A stretch of 64,000 nt of DNA from Auanema rhodensis. Taxonomy: Eukaryota > Nematoda > Chromadorea > Rhabditida > Rhabditidae. How positions within the stretch are numbered: position 1 is the first letter of the stretch; each line of letters opens with the position of its first letter. The notes under the pieces are model-generated. The model saw only the letters and a list, made by a program, of their open reading frames with translations. It ran no database searches and was not told the origin of the DNA. Both the position numbers and the translations under genes were made by a program. Below are positions 53,348-64,000 of the stretch, one piece after another. The stretch covers positions 10,354,001 to 10,418,000 of the forward strand of contig OZ059899.1 of the NCBI GenBank assembly GCA_964057225.1, in the 5' to 3' direction.

Positions 53348-55119
53348 TAAATTTTTTTCATTTCACTTGTCATTTACAAAAATCAAATTTATCTTCTTCA
53401 ACGATTATTTTTGCAATGTGTCATAAAAATTTCACAGTTGAACAAAACGTTTTTTAAGAATTTTTTTTGTTGTCAACATATATATTTTCCTGGAATTCGA
53501 AAGCATTTGGGATGGAAATTAGAAAGAAAAGAACTAGTTTTTCCTATTTTAAAACAAACAAAAAAAAATAAAATGAAAAAGATTGTTAGATATCCAATTT
53601 AAACTTATACATTTACTTCGATAAAGAGCCTATTAGTTTGAAATTTTATGTCTTACAGTTCTCCAACAGAACAGACTGATCCTGATTTCTCTATGATTAT
53701 ATAAAACTCTCGTTTGATATAAAAAAAGAAGAGGAATAACGTTTCCAGGATGTCAATGATATCGAATCTAGTGATATTGTAGAAAAATGTAATGTCAGCT
53801 CCATAGGTTTTCTCTTAATTTCTCTCATCACAATTGTCTTAGTTTTTTTTCTCATAAGAGTTTCTGAAATCTTAGGTGAACAAGGCCGTATATATTTTTT
53901 TCTGGAATTCGAAAGCATTTGGGATGGAAATTAGAAAGAAAAAAACTAGTTTTTCCTACTTTAAAACAAACAATAAGAAATAAAATAAAAAAGATTGTTA
54001 GATATCCAATTTAAACTTATACATTTACTTCGATAAAGAGCCTATTAGTTTGAAATTTTATGTCTTACAGTTCTCCAACAGAACAGACTGATCCTGATTT
54101 CTCTATGATTATATAAAACTCTCGTTTGATATAAAAAAAGAAGAGGAATAACGTTTCCAGGATGTCAATGATATCGAATCTAGTGATATTGTAGAAAAAT
54201 GTAATGTCAGCTCCATAGGTTTTCTCTTAATTTCTCTCATCACAATTGTCTTAGTTTTTTTTTCTCATAAGAGTTTCTGAAATCTTAGGTGAACAAGGCC
54301 GTATATATTTTTTTCTGGAATTCGAAAGCATTTGGGATGGAAATTAGAAAGAAAAGAACTAGTTTTTCCTACTTTAAAACAAACAATAAGAAATAAAATA
54401 AAAAAGATTGTTAGATATCCAATTCAAACTTATACATTTACTTCGATAAAGAGCCTATTAGTTTGAAATTTTATGTCTTACAGTTCTCCAACAGAACAGA
54501 CTGATCCTGATTTCTCTATGATTACATAAAACTCTCGTTTGATATGATAAAAGAAGAGGAATAACGTTTCCAGGATGTCAATGATATCGAATCTAGTGAT
54601 ATTGTAGAAAAATGTAATGTCAGCTCCATAGGTTTTCTCTTAATTTCTCTCATCACAATTGTCTTAGTTTTTTTCTCATAAGAGTTTCTGAAATCTTAGG
54701 TGAACAAGGCCGTATATATTTTTTTCTGGAATTCGAAAGCATTTGGGATGGAAATTAGAAAGAAAAGAACTAGTTTTTCCTATTTTAAAACAAACAAAAA
54801 AAAATAAAATGAAAAAGATTGTTAGATATCCAATTTAAACTTATACATTTACTTCGATAAAGAGCCTATTAGTTTGAAATTTTATGTCTTACAGTTCTCC
54901 AACAGAACAGACTGATCCTGATTTCTCTATGATTACATAAAACTCTCGTTTGATATAAAAAAAGAAGAGGAATAACGTTTCCAGGATGTCAATGATATCG
55001 AATCTAGTGATATTGTAGAAAAATGTAATGTCAGCTCCATAGGTTTTCTCTTAATTTCTCTCATCACAATAGTCTTAGTTTTTTTTCTCATAAGAGTTTC
55101 TGAAATCCTAGTTGAACAA
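53348..55119. repeat. Rest of long unit 8 and three short units
   Basis: The long unit ends at 53883, and three short A units follow. The second has one extra T in its T tract (near 54255) and the third carries GATATGATAAAAG (near 54541). The last switches to AATAGTCTTAG and ATCCTAGTTGAAC just before the next tRNA. No gene is seen. Confidence 0.9.
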
Positions 55120-55192
55120 GGCCGCGTGGCGCAATGGATAACGCGTCTGCCTACGGAGCAGAAGATTGTAGGTTCGAATCCTGCCGTGGTCG
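55120..55192 (+). tRNA. tRNA-Arg (anticodon ACG), copy 9
   Basis: This intact copy has a T7 run at 55197-55203. It is followed by the next tRNA exactly 609 bp later with no short unit between, the only place in the window where two long units are adjacent. That pair shows the probable ancestral period of the array. The upstream flank is ATCCTAGTTGAACAA. Confidence 0.97.
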
Positions 55193-55728
55193 TAAATTTT
55201 TTTCATTTCACTTGTCATTTACAAAAATCAAATTTATCTTCTTCAACGATTATTTTTGCAATGTGTCATAAAAATTTCACAGTTGAACAAAACGTTTTTT
55301 AAGAATTTTTTTTGTTGTCAACATATATATTTTCCTGGAATTCGAAAGCATTTGGGATGGAAATTAGAAAGAAAAGAACTAGTTTTTCCTATTTTAAAAC
55401 AAACAAAAAAAAATAAAATGAAAAAGATTGTTAGATATCCAATTTAAACTTATACATTTACTTCGATAAAGAGCCTATTAGTTTGAAATTTTATGTCTTA
55501 CAGTTCTCCAACAGAACAGACTGATCCTGATTTCTCTATGATTATATAAAACTCTCGTTTGATATAAAAAAAGAAGAGGAATAACGTTTCCAGGATGTCA
55601 ATGATATCGAATCTAGTGATATTGTAGAAAAATGTAATGTCAGCTCCATAGGTTTTCTCTTAATTTCTCTCATCACAATAGTCTTAGTTTTTTTTCTCAT
55701 AAGAGTTTCTGAAATCCTACTTGAACAA

Positions 55729-55801
55729 GGCCGCGTGGCGCAATGGATAACGCGTCTGCCTACGGAGCAGAAGATTGTAGGTTCGAATCCTGCCGTGGTC
55801 G
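55729..55801 (+). tRNA. tRNA-Arg (anticodon ACG), copy 10
   Basis: This is the second tRNA of the adjacent pair and is intact, with a T7 run at 55806-55812. The 5' flank has one change seen nowhere else, ATCCTACTTGAACAA (G to C), just upstream of the gene. The body downstream has several private changes (AAAAAAGAATAAAATG, ACAATTATTTCG, and AACAAAGCCG at the next remnant), so this unit is more diverged than its neighbours. Confidence 0.97.
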
Positions 55802-58394
55802 TAAATTTTTTTCATTTCACTTGTCATTTACAAAAATCAAATTTATCTTCTTCAACGATTATTTTTGCAATGTGTCATAAAAATTTCACAGTTGAACAAA
55901 ACGTTTTTTAAGAATTTTTTTTGTTGTCAACATATATATTTTCCTGGAATTCGAAAGCATTTGGGATGGAAATTAGAAAGAAAAGAACTAGTTTTTCCTA
56001 TTTTAAAACAAACAAAAAAGAATAAAATGAAAAAGATTGTTAGATATCCAATTTAAACTTATACAATTATTTCGATAAAGAGCCTATTAGTTTGAAATTT
56101 TATGTCTTACAGTTCTCCAACAGAACAGACTGATCCTGATTTTTCTATGATTACATAAAACTCTCGTTTGATATAAAAAAAGAAGAGGAATAACGTTTCC
56201 AGGATGTCAATGATATCGAATCTAGTGATATTGTAAAAAAATGTAATGTCAGCTCCATAGGTTTTTTCTTAATTTCTCTCATCACAATTGTCTTAGTTTT
56301 TTTTCTCATAAGAGTTTCTGAAATTTTAGGTGAACAAAGCCGTATATATTTTTTTCTGGAATTCGAAAGCATTTGGGATGGAAATTAGAAAAAAAAAGAA
56401 CTAGTTTTTCCTACTTTAAAACAAACAATAAGAAATAAAATAAAAAAGATTGTTAGATATCCAATTTAAACTTATACATTTACTTCGATAAAGAGCCTAT
56501 TAGTTTGAAATTTTATGTCTTACAGTTCTCCAACAGAACAGACTGATCCTGATTTCTCTATGATTACATAAAACTCTCGTTTGATATAAAAAAAGAAGAG
56601 GAATAACGTTTCCAGGATGTCAATGATATCGAATCTAGTGATATTGTAGAAAAAGGAAATGTCAGCTCCATAGGTTTTCTCTTAATTTCTCTCATCACAA
56701 TTGTCTTAGTTTTTTTCTCATAAGAGTTTCTGAAATCTTAGGTGAACAAGGCCGTATATATTTTTTTCTGGAATTCGAAAGCATTTGGGATGGAAATTAG
56801 AAGGAAAAGAACTAGTTTTTCCTACTTTAAAACAAACAATAAGAAATAAAATAAAAAAGATTGTTAGATATCCAATTTAAACTTATACATTTACTTTGAT
56901 AAAGAGCCTATTAGTTTGAAATTTTATGTCTTACAGTTCTCCAACAGAACAGACTGATCCTGATTTCTCTATGATTACATAAAACTCTCGTTTGATATAA
57001 AAAAAGAAGAGGAATAACGTTTCCAGGATGTCAATGATATCGAATCTAGTGATATTGTAGAAAAATGTAATGTCAGCTCCATAGGTTTTCTCTTAATTTC
57101 TCTCATCACAATTGTCTTAGTTTTTTTTCTCATTAGAGTTTCTGAAATCTTAGGTGAACAAGGCCGTATATATTTTTTTCTGGAATTCGAAAGCATTTGG
57201 GATGGACATTAGAAGGAAAAGAACTAGTTTTTCCTACTTTAAAACAAACAATAAGAAATAAAATAAAAAAGATTGTTAGATATCCAATTTAAACTTATAC
57301 ATTTACTTTGATAAAGAGCCTATTAGTTTGAAATTTTATGTCTTACAGTTCTCCAACAGAACAGACTGATCCTGATTTCTCTATGATTACATAAAACTCT
57401 CGTTTGATATACAAAAAGGAGAGGAATAACGTGTCCAGGATATCAATGATATCGAATCTAGTGATATTGTAGAAAAATGTAATGTCAGCTCCATAGGTTT
57501 TCTCTTAATTTCTCTCAACACAATTGTCTTAGTTTTTTTCTCATAAGAGTTTCTGAAATCTTAGGTGAACAAGGCCGTATATATTTTTTTCTGGAATTCG
57601 AAAGCATTTGGGATGGAAATTAGAAAGAAAAGAACTAGTTTTTCCTACTTTAAAACAAACAATAAGAAATAAAATAAAAAAGATTGTTAGATATCTAATT
57701 TAAACTTATACATTTACTTCGATAAAGAGCCTATTAGTTTGAAATTTTATGTCTTACAGTTCTCCAACAGAACAGACTGATCCTGATTTCTCTATGATTA
57801 CATAAAACTCTCGTTTGATATAAAAAAAGAAGAGGAATAACGTTTCCAGGATGTCAATGATATCGAATCTAGTGATATTGTAGAAAAATGTAATGTCAGC
57901 TCCATAGGTTTTCTCTTAATTTCTCTCATCACAATTGTCTTAGTTTTTTTTCTCATTAGAGTTTCTGAAATCTTAGGTGAACAAGGCCGTATATATTTTT
58001 TTCTGGAATTCGAAAGCATTTGGGATGGACATTAGAAGGAAAAGAACTAGTTTTTCCCATTTTAAAACAAACAATAAGAAATAAAATAAAAAAGATTGTT
58101 AGATATCTAATTTAAACTTATACATTTACTTCGATAAAGAGCCTATTAGTTTGAAATTTTATGTCTTACAGTTCTCCAACAGAACAGACTGATCCTGATT
58201 TCTCTATGATTACATAAAACTCTCGTTTGATATACAAAAAGGAGAGGAATAACGTTTCCAGGATATCAATGATATCGAATCTAGTGATATTGTAGAAAAA
58301 TGTAATGTCAGCTCCATAGTTTTTCTCTAAATTTCTCTCATCACAATAGTCTTATTTTTTTTTCATAAGAGTTTCTGAAATCTTAGTTGAACAA
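55802..58394. repeat. Rest of long unit 10 and five short units
   Basis: Short units start at about 56338, 56750, 57162, 57573 and 57985. The first begins with AGCCG, a mutated tRNA remnant. The third is a B/A recombinant and the last is subfamily B. The unit before 56750 has AAAAAGGAAATG in place of AAAAATGTAATG. No gene is seen. Confidence 0.9.
57162..57572. repeat. Recombinant short unit, left half B and right half A
   Basis: The left part carries B markers (ACAAAAAGGAGAGG near 57411, CAGGATATC near 57435). The right part carries A markers (CATAGGTTTTCTCTTAATT from 57492, AATTGTCTTAG, AGGTGAAC). The switch lies between about 57443 and 57492, in the same shared block as the A/B recombinant at 5356, so the two are reciprocal classes. 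Confidence 0.85.
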
Positions 58395-58467
58395 GGCCGC
58401 GTGGCGCAATGGATAACGCGTCTGCCTACGGAGCAGAAGATTGTAGGTTCGAATCCTGCCGTGGTCG
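58395..58467 (+). tRNA. tRNA-Arg (anticodon ACG), copy 11
   Basis: This is the last tRNA of the window. It is intact, with a T7 run at 58472-58478. A subfamily B unit ending in ATCTTAGTTGAACAA lies upstream. The spacer has CATTTCACTTTTC, a further G-to-T change on the right-hand version. The long unit is 608 bp because its T tract is one base shorter (AGTTTTTTTCTC near 58961). Confidence 0.97.
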
Positions 58468-61400
58468 TAAATTTTTTTCATTTCACTTTTCATTTACAAA
58501 AATCAAATTTATCTTCTTCAACGATTATTTTTGCAATGTGTCATAAAAATTTCACAGTTGAACAAAACGTTTTTTAAGAATTTTTTTTGTTGTCAACATA
58601 TATATTTTCCTGGAATTCGAAAGCATTTGGGATGGAAATTAGAAAGAAAAGAACTAGTTTTTCCTATTTTAAAACAAACAAAAAAAAATAAAATGAAAAA
58701 GATTGTTAGATATCCAATTTAAACTTATACATTTACTTCGATAAAGAGCCTATTAGTTTGAAATTTTATGTCTTACAGTTCTCCAACAGAACAGACTGAT
58801 CCTGATTTCTCTATGATTATATAAAACTCTCGTTTGATATAAAAAAAGAAGAGGAATAACGTTTCCAGGATGTCAATGATATCGAATCTAGTGATATTGT
58901 AGAAAAATGTAATGTCAGCTCCATAGGTTTTCTCTTAATTTCTCTCAACACAATTGTCTTAGTTTTTTTCTCATAAGAGTTTCTGAAATCTTAGGTGAAC
59001 AAGGCCGTATATATTTTTTTCTGGAATTCGAAAGCATTTGGGATGGAAATTAGAAAGAAAAGAACTAGTTTTTCCTACTTTAAAACAAACAATAAGAAAT
59101 AAAATAAAAAAGATTGTTAGATATCTAATTTAAACTTATACATTTACTTCGATAAAGAGCCTATTAGTTTGAAATTTTATGTCTTACAGTTCTCCAACAG
59201 AACAGACTGATCCTGATTTCTCTATGATTACATAAAACTCTCGTTTGATATAAAAAAAGAAGAGGAATAACGTTTCCAGGATGTCAATGATATCGAATCT
59301 AGTGATATTGTAGAAAAATGTAATGTCAGCTCCATAGGTTTTCTCTTAATTTCTCTCATCACAATTGTCTTAGTTTTTTTTCTCATTAGAGTTTCTGAAA
59401 TCTTAGGTGAACAAGGCCGTATATATTTTTTTCTGGAATTCGAAAGCATTTGGGATGAACATTAGAAGGAAAAGAACTAGTTTTTCCCATTTTAAAACAA
59501 ACAATAAGAAATAAAATAAAAAAGATTGTTAGATATCTAATTTAAACTTATACATTTACTTCGATAAAGAGCCTATTAGTTTGAAATTTTATGTCTTACA
59601 GTTCTCCAACAGAACAGACTGATCCTGATTTCTCTATGATTACATAAAACTCTCGTTTGATATAAAAAAAGAAGAGGAATAACGTTTCCAGGATGTCAAT
59701 GATATCGAATCTAGTGATATTGTAGAAAAATGTAATGTCAGCTCCATAGGTTTTCTCTTAATTTCTCTCAACACAATTGTCTTAGTTTTTTTCTCATAAG
59801 AGTTTCTGAAATCTTAGGTGAACAAGGCCGTATATATTTTTTTCTGGAATTCGAAAGCATTTGGGATGGAAATTAGAAAGAAAAGAACTAGTTTTTCCTA
59901 CTTTAAAACAAACAATAAGAAATAAAATAAAAAAGATTGTTAGATATCTAATTTAAACTTATACATTTACTTCGATAAAGAGCCTATTAGTTTGAAATTT
60001 TATGTCTTACAGTTCTCCAACAGAACAGACTGATCCTGATTTCTCTATGATTACATAAAACTCTCGTTTGATATAAAAAAAGAAGAGGAATAACGTTTCC
60101 AGGATGTCAATGATATCGAATCTAGTGATATTGTAGAAAAATGTAATGTCAGCTCCATAGGTTTTCTCTTAATTTCTCTCATCACAATTGTCTTAGTTTT
60201 TTTTCTCATAAGAGTTTCTGAAATCTTAGGTGAACAAGGCCGTATATATTTTTTTCTGGAATTCGAAAACATTTGGGATGGAAATTAGAAAGAAAAGAAC
60301 TAGTTTTTCCTACTTTAAAACAAACAATAAGAAATAAAATAAAAAAGATTGTTAGATATCCAATTTAAACTTATACATTTACTTCGATAAAGAGCCTATT
60401 AGTTTGAAATTTTATGTCTTACAGTTCTCCAACAGAACAGACTGATCCTGATTTCTCTATGATTATATAAAACTCTCGTTTGATATAAAAAAAGAAGAGG
60501 AATAACGTTTCCAGGATGTCAATGATATCGAATCTAGTGATATTGTAGAAAAATGTAATGTCAGCTCCATAGGTTTTCTCTTAATTTCTCTCAACACAAT
60601 TGTCTTAGTTTTTTTCTCATAAGAGTTTCTGAAATCTTAGGTGAACAAGGCCGTATATATTTTTTTCTGGAATTCGAAAGCATTTGGGATGGAAATTAGA
60701 AAGAAAAGAACTAGTTTTTCCTACTTTAAAACAAACAATAAGAAATAAAATAAAAAAGATTGTTAGATATCTAATTTAAACTTATACATTTACTTCGATA
60801 AAGAGCCTATTAGTTTGAAATTTTATGTCTTAAAGTTCTCCAACAGAACAGACTGATCCTGATTTCTCTATGATTACATAAAACTCTCGTTTGATATAAA
60901 AAAAGAAGAGGAATAACGTTTCCAGGATGTCAATGATATCGAATCTAGTGATATTGTAGAAAAATGTAATGTCAGCTCCATAGGTTTTCTCTTAATTTCT
61001 CTCATCACAATTGTCTTAGTTTTTTTTCTCATAAGAGTTTCTGAAATCTTAGGTGAACAAGGCCGTATATATTTTTTTCTGGAATTCGAAAACATTTGGG
61101 ATGGAAATTAGAAAGAAAAGAACTAGTTTTTCCTACTTTAAAACAAACAATAAGAAATAAAATAAAAAAGATTGTTAGATATCCAATTTAAACTTATACA
61201 TTTACTTCGATAAAGAGCCTATTAGTTTGAAATTTTATGTCTTACAGTTCTCCAACAGAACAGACTGATCCTGATTTCTCTATGATTACATAAAACTCTC
61301 GTTTGATATACAAAAACGAGAGGAATAACGTTTCCAGGATATCAATGATATCGAATCTAGTGATATTGTAGAAAAATGTAATGTCAGCTTCATAGTTTTT

Positions 61401-64000
61401 CTCTTAATTTCTCTCATCACAATAGTCTTATTTTTTTTTCATAAGAGTTTCTGAAATCTTAGTTGAACAAGGCCGTATATATTTTTTTCTGGAATTCGAA
61501 AGCATTTGGGATGGATATTAGAAGGAAAAGAACTAGTTTTTCCTACTTTAAAACAAACAATAAGAAATAAAATAAAAAAAATTGTTAGATATCCAATTTA
61601 AACTTATACATTTACTTCGATAAAGAGCCTATTAGTTTGAAATTTTATGTCTTACAGTTCTCCAACAGAACAGACTGATCCTGATTTCTCTATGATTACA
61701 TACAATTCTCGTTTGATATAAAAAAAGAAGAGGAATAACGTTTCCAGGATGTCAATGATATCGAATCTAGTGATATTGTAAAAAAATGTAATGTCAGCTC
61801 CATAGGTTTTCTCTTAATTTCTCTCATCACAATTGTCTTAGTTTTTTTTCTCATAAGAGTTTCTGAAATCTTAGGTGAACAAGGCCGTATATATTTTTTT
61901 CTGGAATTCGAAAGCATTTGGGATGGACATTAGAAAGAAAAGAACTAGTTTTTCCTACTTTAAAACGAACAATAAGAAATAAAATAAAAAAGATTGTTAG
62001 ATATCCAATTTAAACTTATACATTTACTTCGATAAAGAGCCTATTAGTTTGAAATTTTATGTCTTACAGTTCTCCAACAGAACAGACTGATCCTGATTTC
62101 TCTATGATTATATAAAACTCTCGTTTGATATAAAAAAAGAAGAGGAATAACGTTTCCAGGATGTCAATGATATCGAATCTAGTGATATTGTAGAAAAATG
62201 TAATGTCAGCTTCATAGGTTTTCTCTTAATTTCTCTCATCACAATTGTCTTAGTTTTTTTTCTCATAAGAGTTTCTGAAATCTTAGGTGAACAAGGCCGT
62301 ATATATTTTTTTCTGGAATTCGAAAGCATTTGGGATGGAAATTAGAAAGAAAAGAACTAGTTTTTCCTACTTTAAAACGAACAATAAGAAATAAAATAAA
62401 AAAGATTGTTAGATATCCAATTTAAACTTATACATTTACTTCGATAAAGAGCCTATTAGTTTGAAATTTTATGTCTTACAGTTCTCCAACAGAACAGACT
62501 GATCCTGATTTCTCTATGATTACATAAAACTCTCGTTTGATATACAAAAAGGAGAGGAATAACGTTTCCAGGATATCAATGATATCGAATCTAGTGATAT
62601 TGTAGAAAAATGTAATGTCAGCTCCATAGTTTTTCTCTAAATTTCTCTCATCACAATAGTCTTATTTTTTTTTCATAAGAGTTTCTGAAATCTTAGTTGA
62701 ACAAGGCCGTATATATTTTTTTCTGGAATTCGAAAGCATTTGGGATGGATATTAGAAGGAAAAGAACTAGTTTTTCCTACTTTAAAACAAACAATAAGAA
62801 ATAAAATAAAAAAGATTGTTAGATATCCAATTTAAACTTATACATTTACTTCGATAAAGAGCCTATTAGTTTGAAATTTTATGTCTTACAGTTCTCCAAC
62901 AGAACAGACTGATCCTGATTTCTCTATGATTACATAAAACTCTCGTTTGATATACAAAAAGGAGAGGAATAACGTTTCCAGGATATCAATGATATCGAAT
63001 CTAGTGATATTGTAGAAAAATGTAATGTCAGCTCCATAGTTTTTCTCTAAATTTCTCTCATCACAATAGTCTTATTTTTTTTTCATAAGAGTTTCTGAAA
63101 TCTTAGTTGAACAAGGCCGTATATATTTTTTTCTGGAATTCGAAAGCATTTGGAATGGATATTAGAAGGAAAAGAACTAGTTTTTCCTACTTTAAAACAA
63201 ACAATAAGAAATAAAATAAAAAAGATTGTTAGATATCCAATTTAAACTTATACATTTACTTCGATAAAGAGCCTATTAGTTTGAAATTTTATGTCTTACA
63301 GTTCTCCAACAGAACAGACTGATCCTGATTTCTCTATGATTACATACAATTCTCGTTTGATATAAAAAAAGAAGAGGAATAACGTTTCCAGGATGTCAAT
63401 GATATCGAATCTAGTGATATTGTAAAAAAATGTAATGTCAGCTCCATAGGTTTTCTCTTAATTTCTCTCATCACAATTGTCTTAGTTTTTTTTCTCATAA
63501 GAGTTTCTGAAATCTTAGGTGAACAAGGCCGTATATATTTTTTTCTGGAATTCGAAAGCATTTGGGATGGACATTAGAAAGAAAAGAACTAGTTTTTCCT
63601 ACTTTAAAACGAACAATAAGAAATAAAATAAAAAAGATTGTTAGATATCCAATTTAAACTTATACATTTACTTCGATAAAGAGCCTATTAGTTTGAAATT
63701 TTATGTCTTACAGTTCTCCAACAGAACAGACTGATCCTGATTTCTCTATGATTATATAAAACTCTCGTTTGATATAAAAAAAGAAGAGGAATAACGTTTC
63801 CAGGATGTCAATGATATCGAATCTAGTGATATTGTAGAAAAATGTAATGTCAGCTCCATAGGTTTTCTCTTAATTTCTCTCATCACAATTGTCTTAGTTT
63901 TTTTTCTCATAAGAGTTTCTGAAATCTTAGGTGAACAAGGCCGTATATATTTTTTTCTGGAATTCGAAAGCATTTGGGATGGAAATTAGAAAGAAAAGAA
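58468..64000. repeat. Rest of long unit 11, about twelve short units and a partial unit
   Basis: The long unit ends at 59002. Short units then run to 63938, and a partial unit reaches the window end. From 59.0 to 61.1 kb the units alternate with an 823-bp dimer period, marked by TCAACACAATTG with a shortened T tract in every second unit. Subfamily B units lie at 61061, 62295 and 62705. Bases from about 61620 to 62350 recur 1644 bp later to the window end, sharing TACATACAATTCTCG. No gene is seen. Confidence 0.91.

Larger units (their letters stand above)
55120..56337. repeat. Two adjacent long units, 609-bp period
   Basis: The long units at 55120-55728 and 55729-56337 are directly adjacent. 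Between their tRNAs lie 536 bp of spacer, made up of the long-unit-specific segment and one shared body. This is the tRNA-every-609-bp arrangement from which the short units can be derived by deletion. Confidence 0.9.
1..64000. repeat. Tandem array of tRNA-Arg-derived repeat units (608-609 bp and about 412 bp forms)
   Basis: The window is filled end to end by head-to-tail units in one orientation. Counting from one GGCCG start to the next gives 11 long units (608-609 bp, with a tRNA gene) and about 139 complete short units (409-413 bp, without it), plus partial units at both ends. Both forms share a roughly 412-bp body, which runs from an EcoRI-containing segment through an invariant central block and a T-rich tract to GAACAAGGCCG. 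Short units fall into subfamily A (AAAAAAAGAAGAGG, CAGGATGTC, CATAGGTTTTC, AGGTGAAC) and subfamily B (CAAAAAGGAGAGG, CAGGATATC, CATAGTTTTTC, AGTTGAAC). No unique DNA and no transposase or other recognisable protein gene interrupts the array. Confidence 0.98.

Noticed and set aside
436-58467. A SINE family as the explanation for the tRNA-bearing units
   Set aside because: The tRNA is complete and undiverged in ten copies, has its own terminator, and recurs at fixed register in head-to-tail units rather than at dispersed sites with varied flanks. The 10-bp direct repeat is kept as a separate finding.
5902-58722. Plus-strand 63-codon frames in nine long units
   Set aside because: They start in the spacer behind the tRNA terminator and run through AT-rich repeat sequence. 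Composition is dominated by K, F and N from A/T runs, the frame is lost in the first two long units by one base in an A-run, and no domain is recognisable.
857-63973. About 120 minus-strand open frames of 72-94 codons, one in most short units
   Set aside because: They are the same repeat-borne frame seen again and again. It spans the deletion junction antisense to the tRNA remnant, changes length with single A/T-run changes, and shows no domain or other sign of a protein gene.
1-64000. A CRISPR array
   Set aside because: Units are 412-609 bp with no short-repeat and unique-spacer pattern, and the tRNA has eukaryotic RNA polymerase III signals.
1-64000. A 5S rRNA, U6 or spliced-leader RNA gene within the units, as in some mixed RNA-gene arrays
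   Set aside because: I looked for conserved 5S internal control region, U6 ACAGAGA-type and Sm-site/spliced-leader patterns and saw none that convinced me. Only the tRNA is supported.
1-64000. Identification of the species as Entamoeba because of tandem tRNA arrays
   Set aside because: Entamoeba arrays usually carry tRNA genes in every unit with internal short repeats. Here most units lack the tRNA, and the tRNA itself looks more animal-like, but this is not enough to name any organism.

Overview
The whole 64-kb window is one tandem-repeat array from an AT-rich eukaryotic nuclear genome. I see no protein-coding gene that I can support. The only functional genes are tRNA-Arg genes with anticodon ACG. 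They carry internal A and B boxes, encode no 3' CCA, and are followed by a T7 run, the pattern of eukaryotic RNA polymerase III genes. The tRNA resembles animal-type tRNA-Arg(ACG) by general recall, but the species cannot be named from this sequence.

The array has two unit types that share about 412 bp. The long unit (608-609 bp) starts with a complete 73-nt tRNA-Arg gene, followed by about 125 bp of private spacer. The short unit (409-413 bp) is the same sequence with about 197 bp removed. It keeps only the first five bases of the tRNA (GGCCG) and resumes at the TA/T-rich tract before the EcoRI-containing segment. I count 11 long units and about 139 complete short units, all in the same orientation. 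Ten tRNA copies are identical; the one at 11310-11382 has lost the invariant G18-G19 and is called a pseudogene.

Layout: 1-11.4 kb holds four long units (436, 2688, 5766, 11310) among short units of two subfamilies, A (412 bp) and B (410 bp). From 11.9 to 45.7 kb there are about 82 consecutive short A units with no tRNA, organised into nested higher-order repeats of 2 to 10 monomers. From 45.7 to 59.0 kb there are seven long units among short units that often alternate with an 823-bp dimer period. From 59.0 to 64.0 kb there are short units only, with B units reappearing. The array continues beyond both window ends.

Interpretation: a tandem tRNA-Arg gene array appears to have produced a non-coding satellite by one internal deletion. 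The deleted unit then expanded by unequal crossing-over and conversion until it outnumbered the tRNA-bearing unit by more than ten to one. A few short units keep the junction sequence expected of the first deletion product. Two reciprocal A/B recombinants and several multi-unit duplications record the exchange process.
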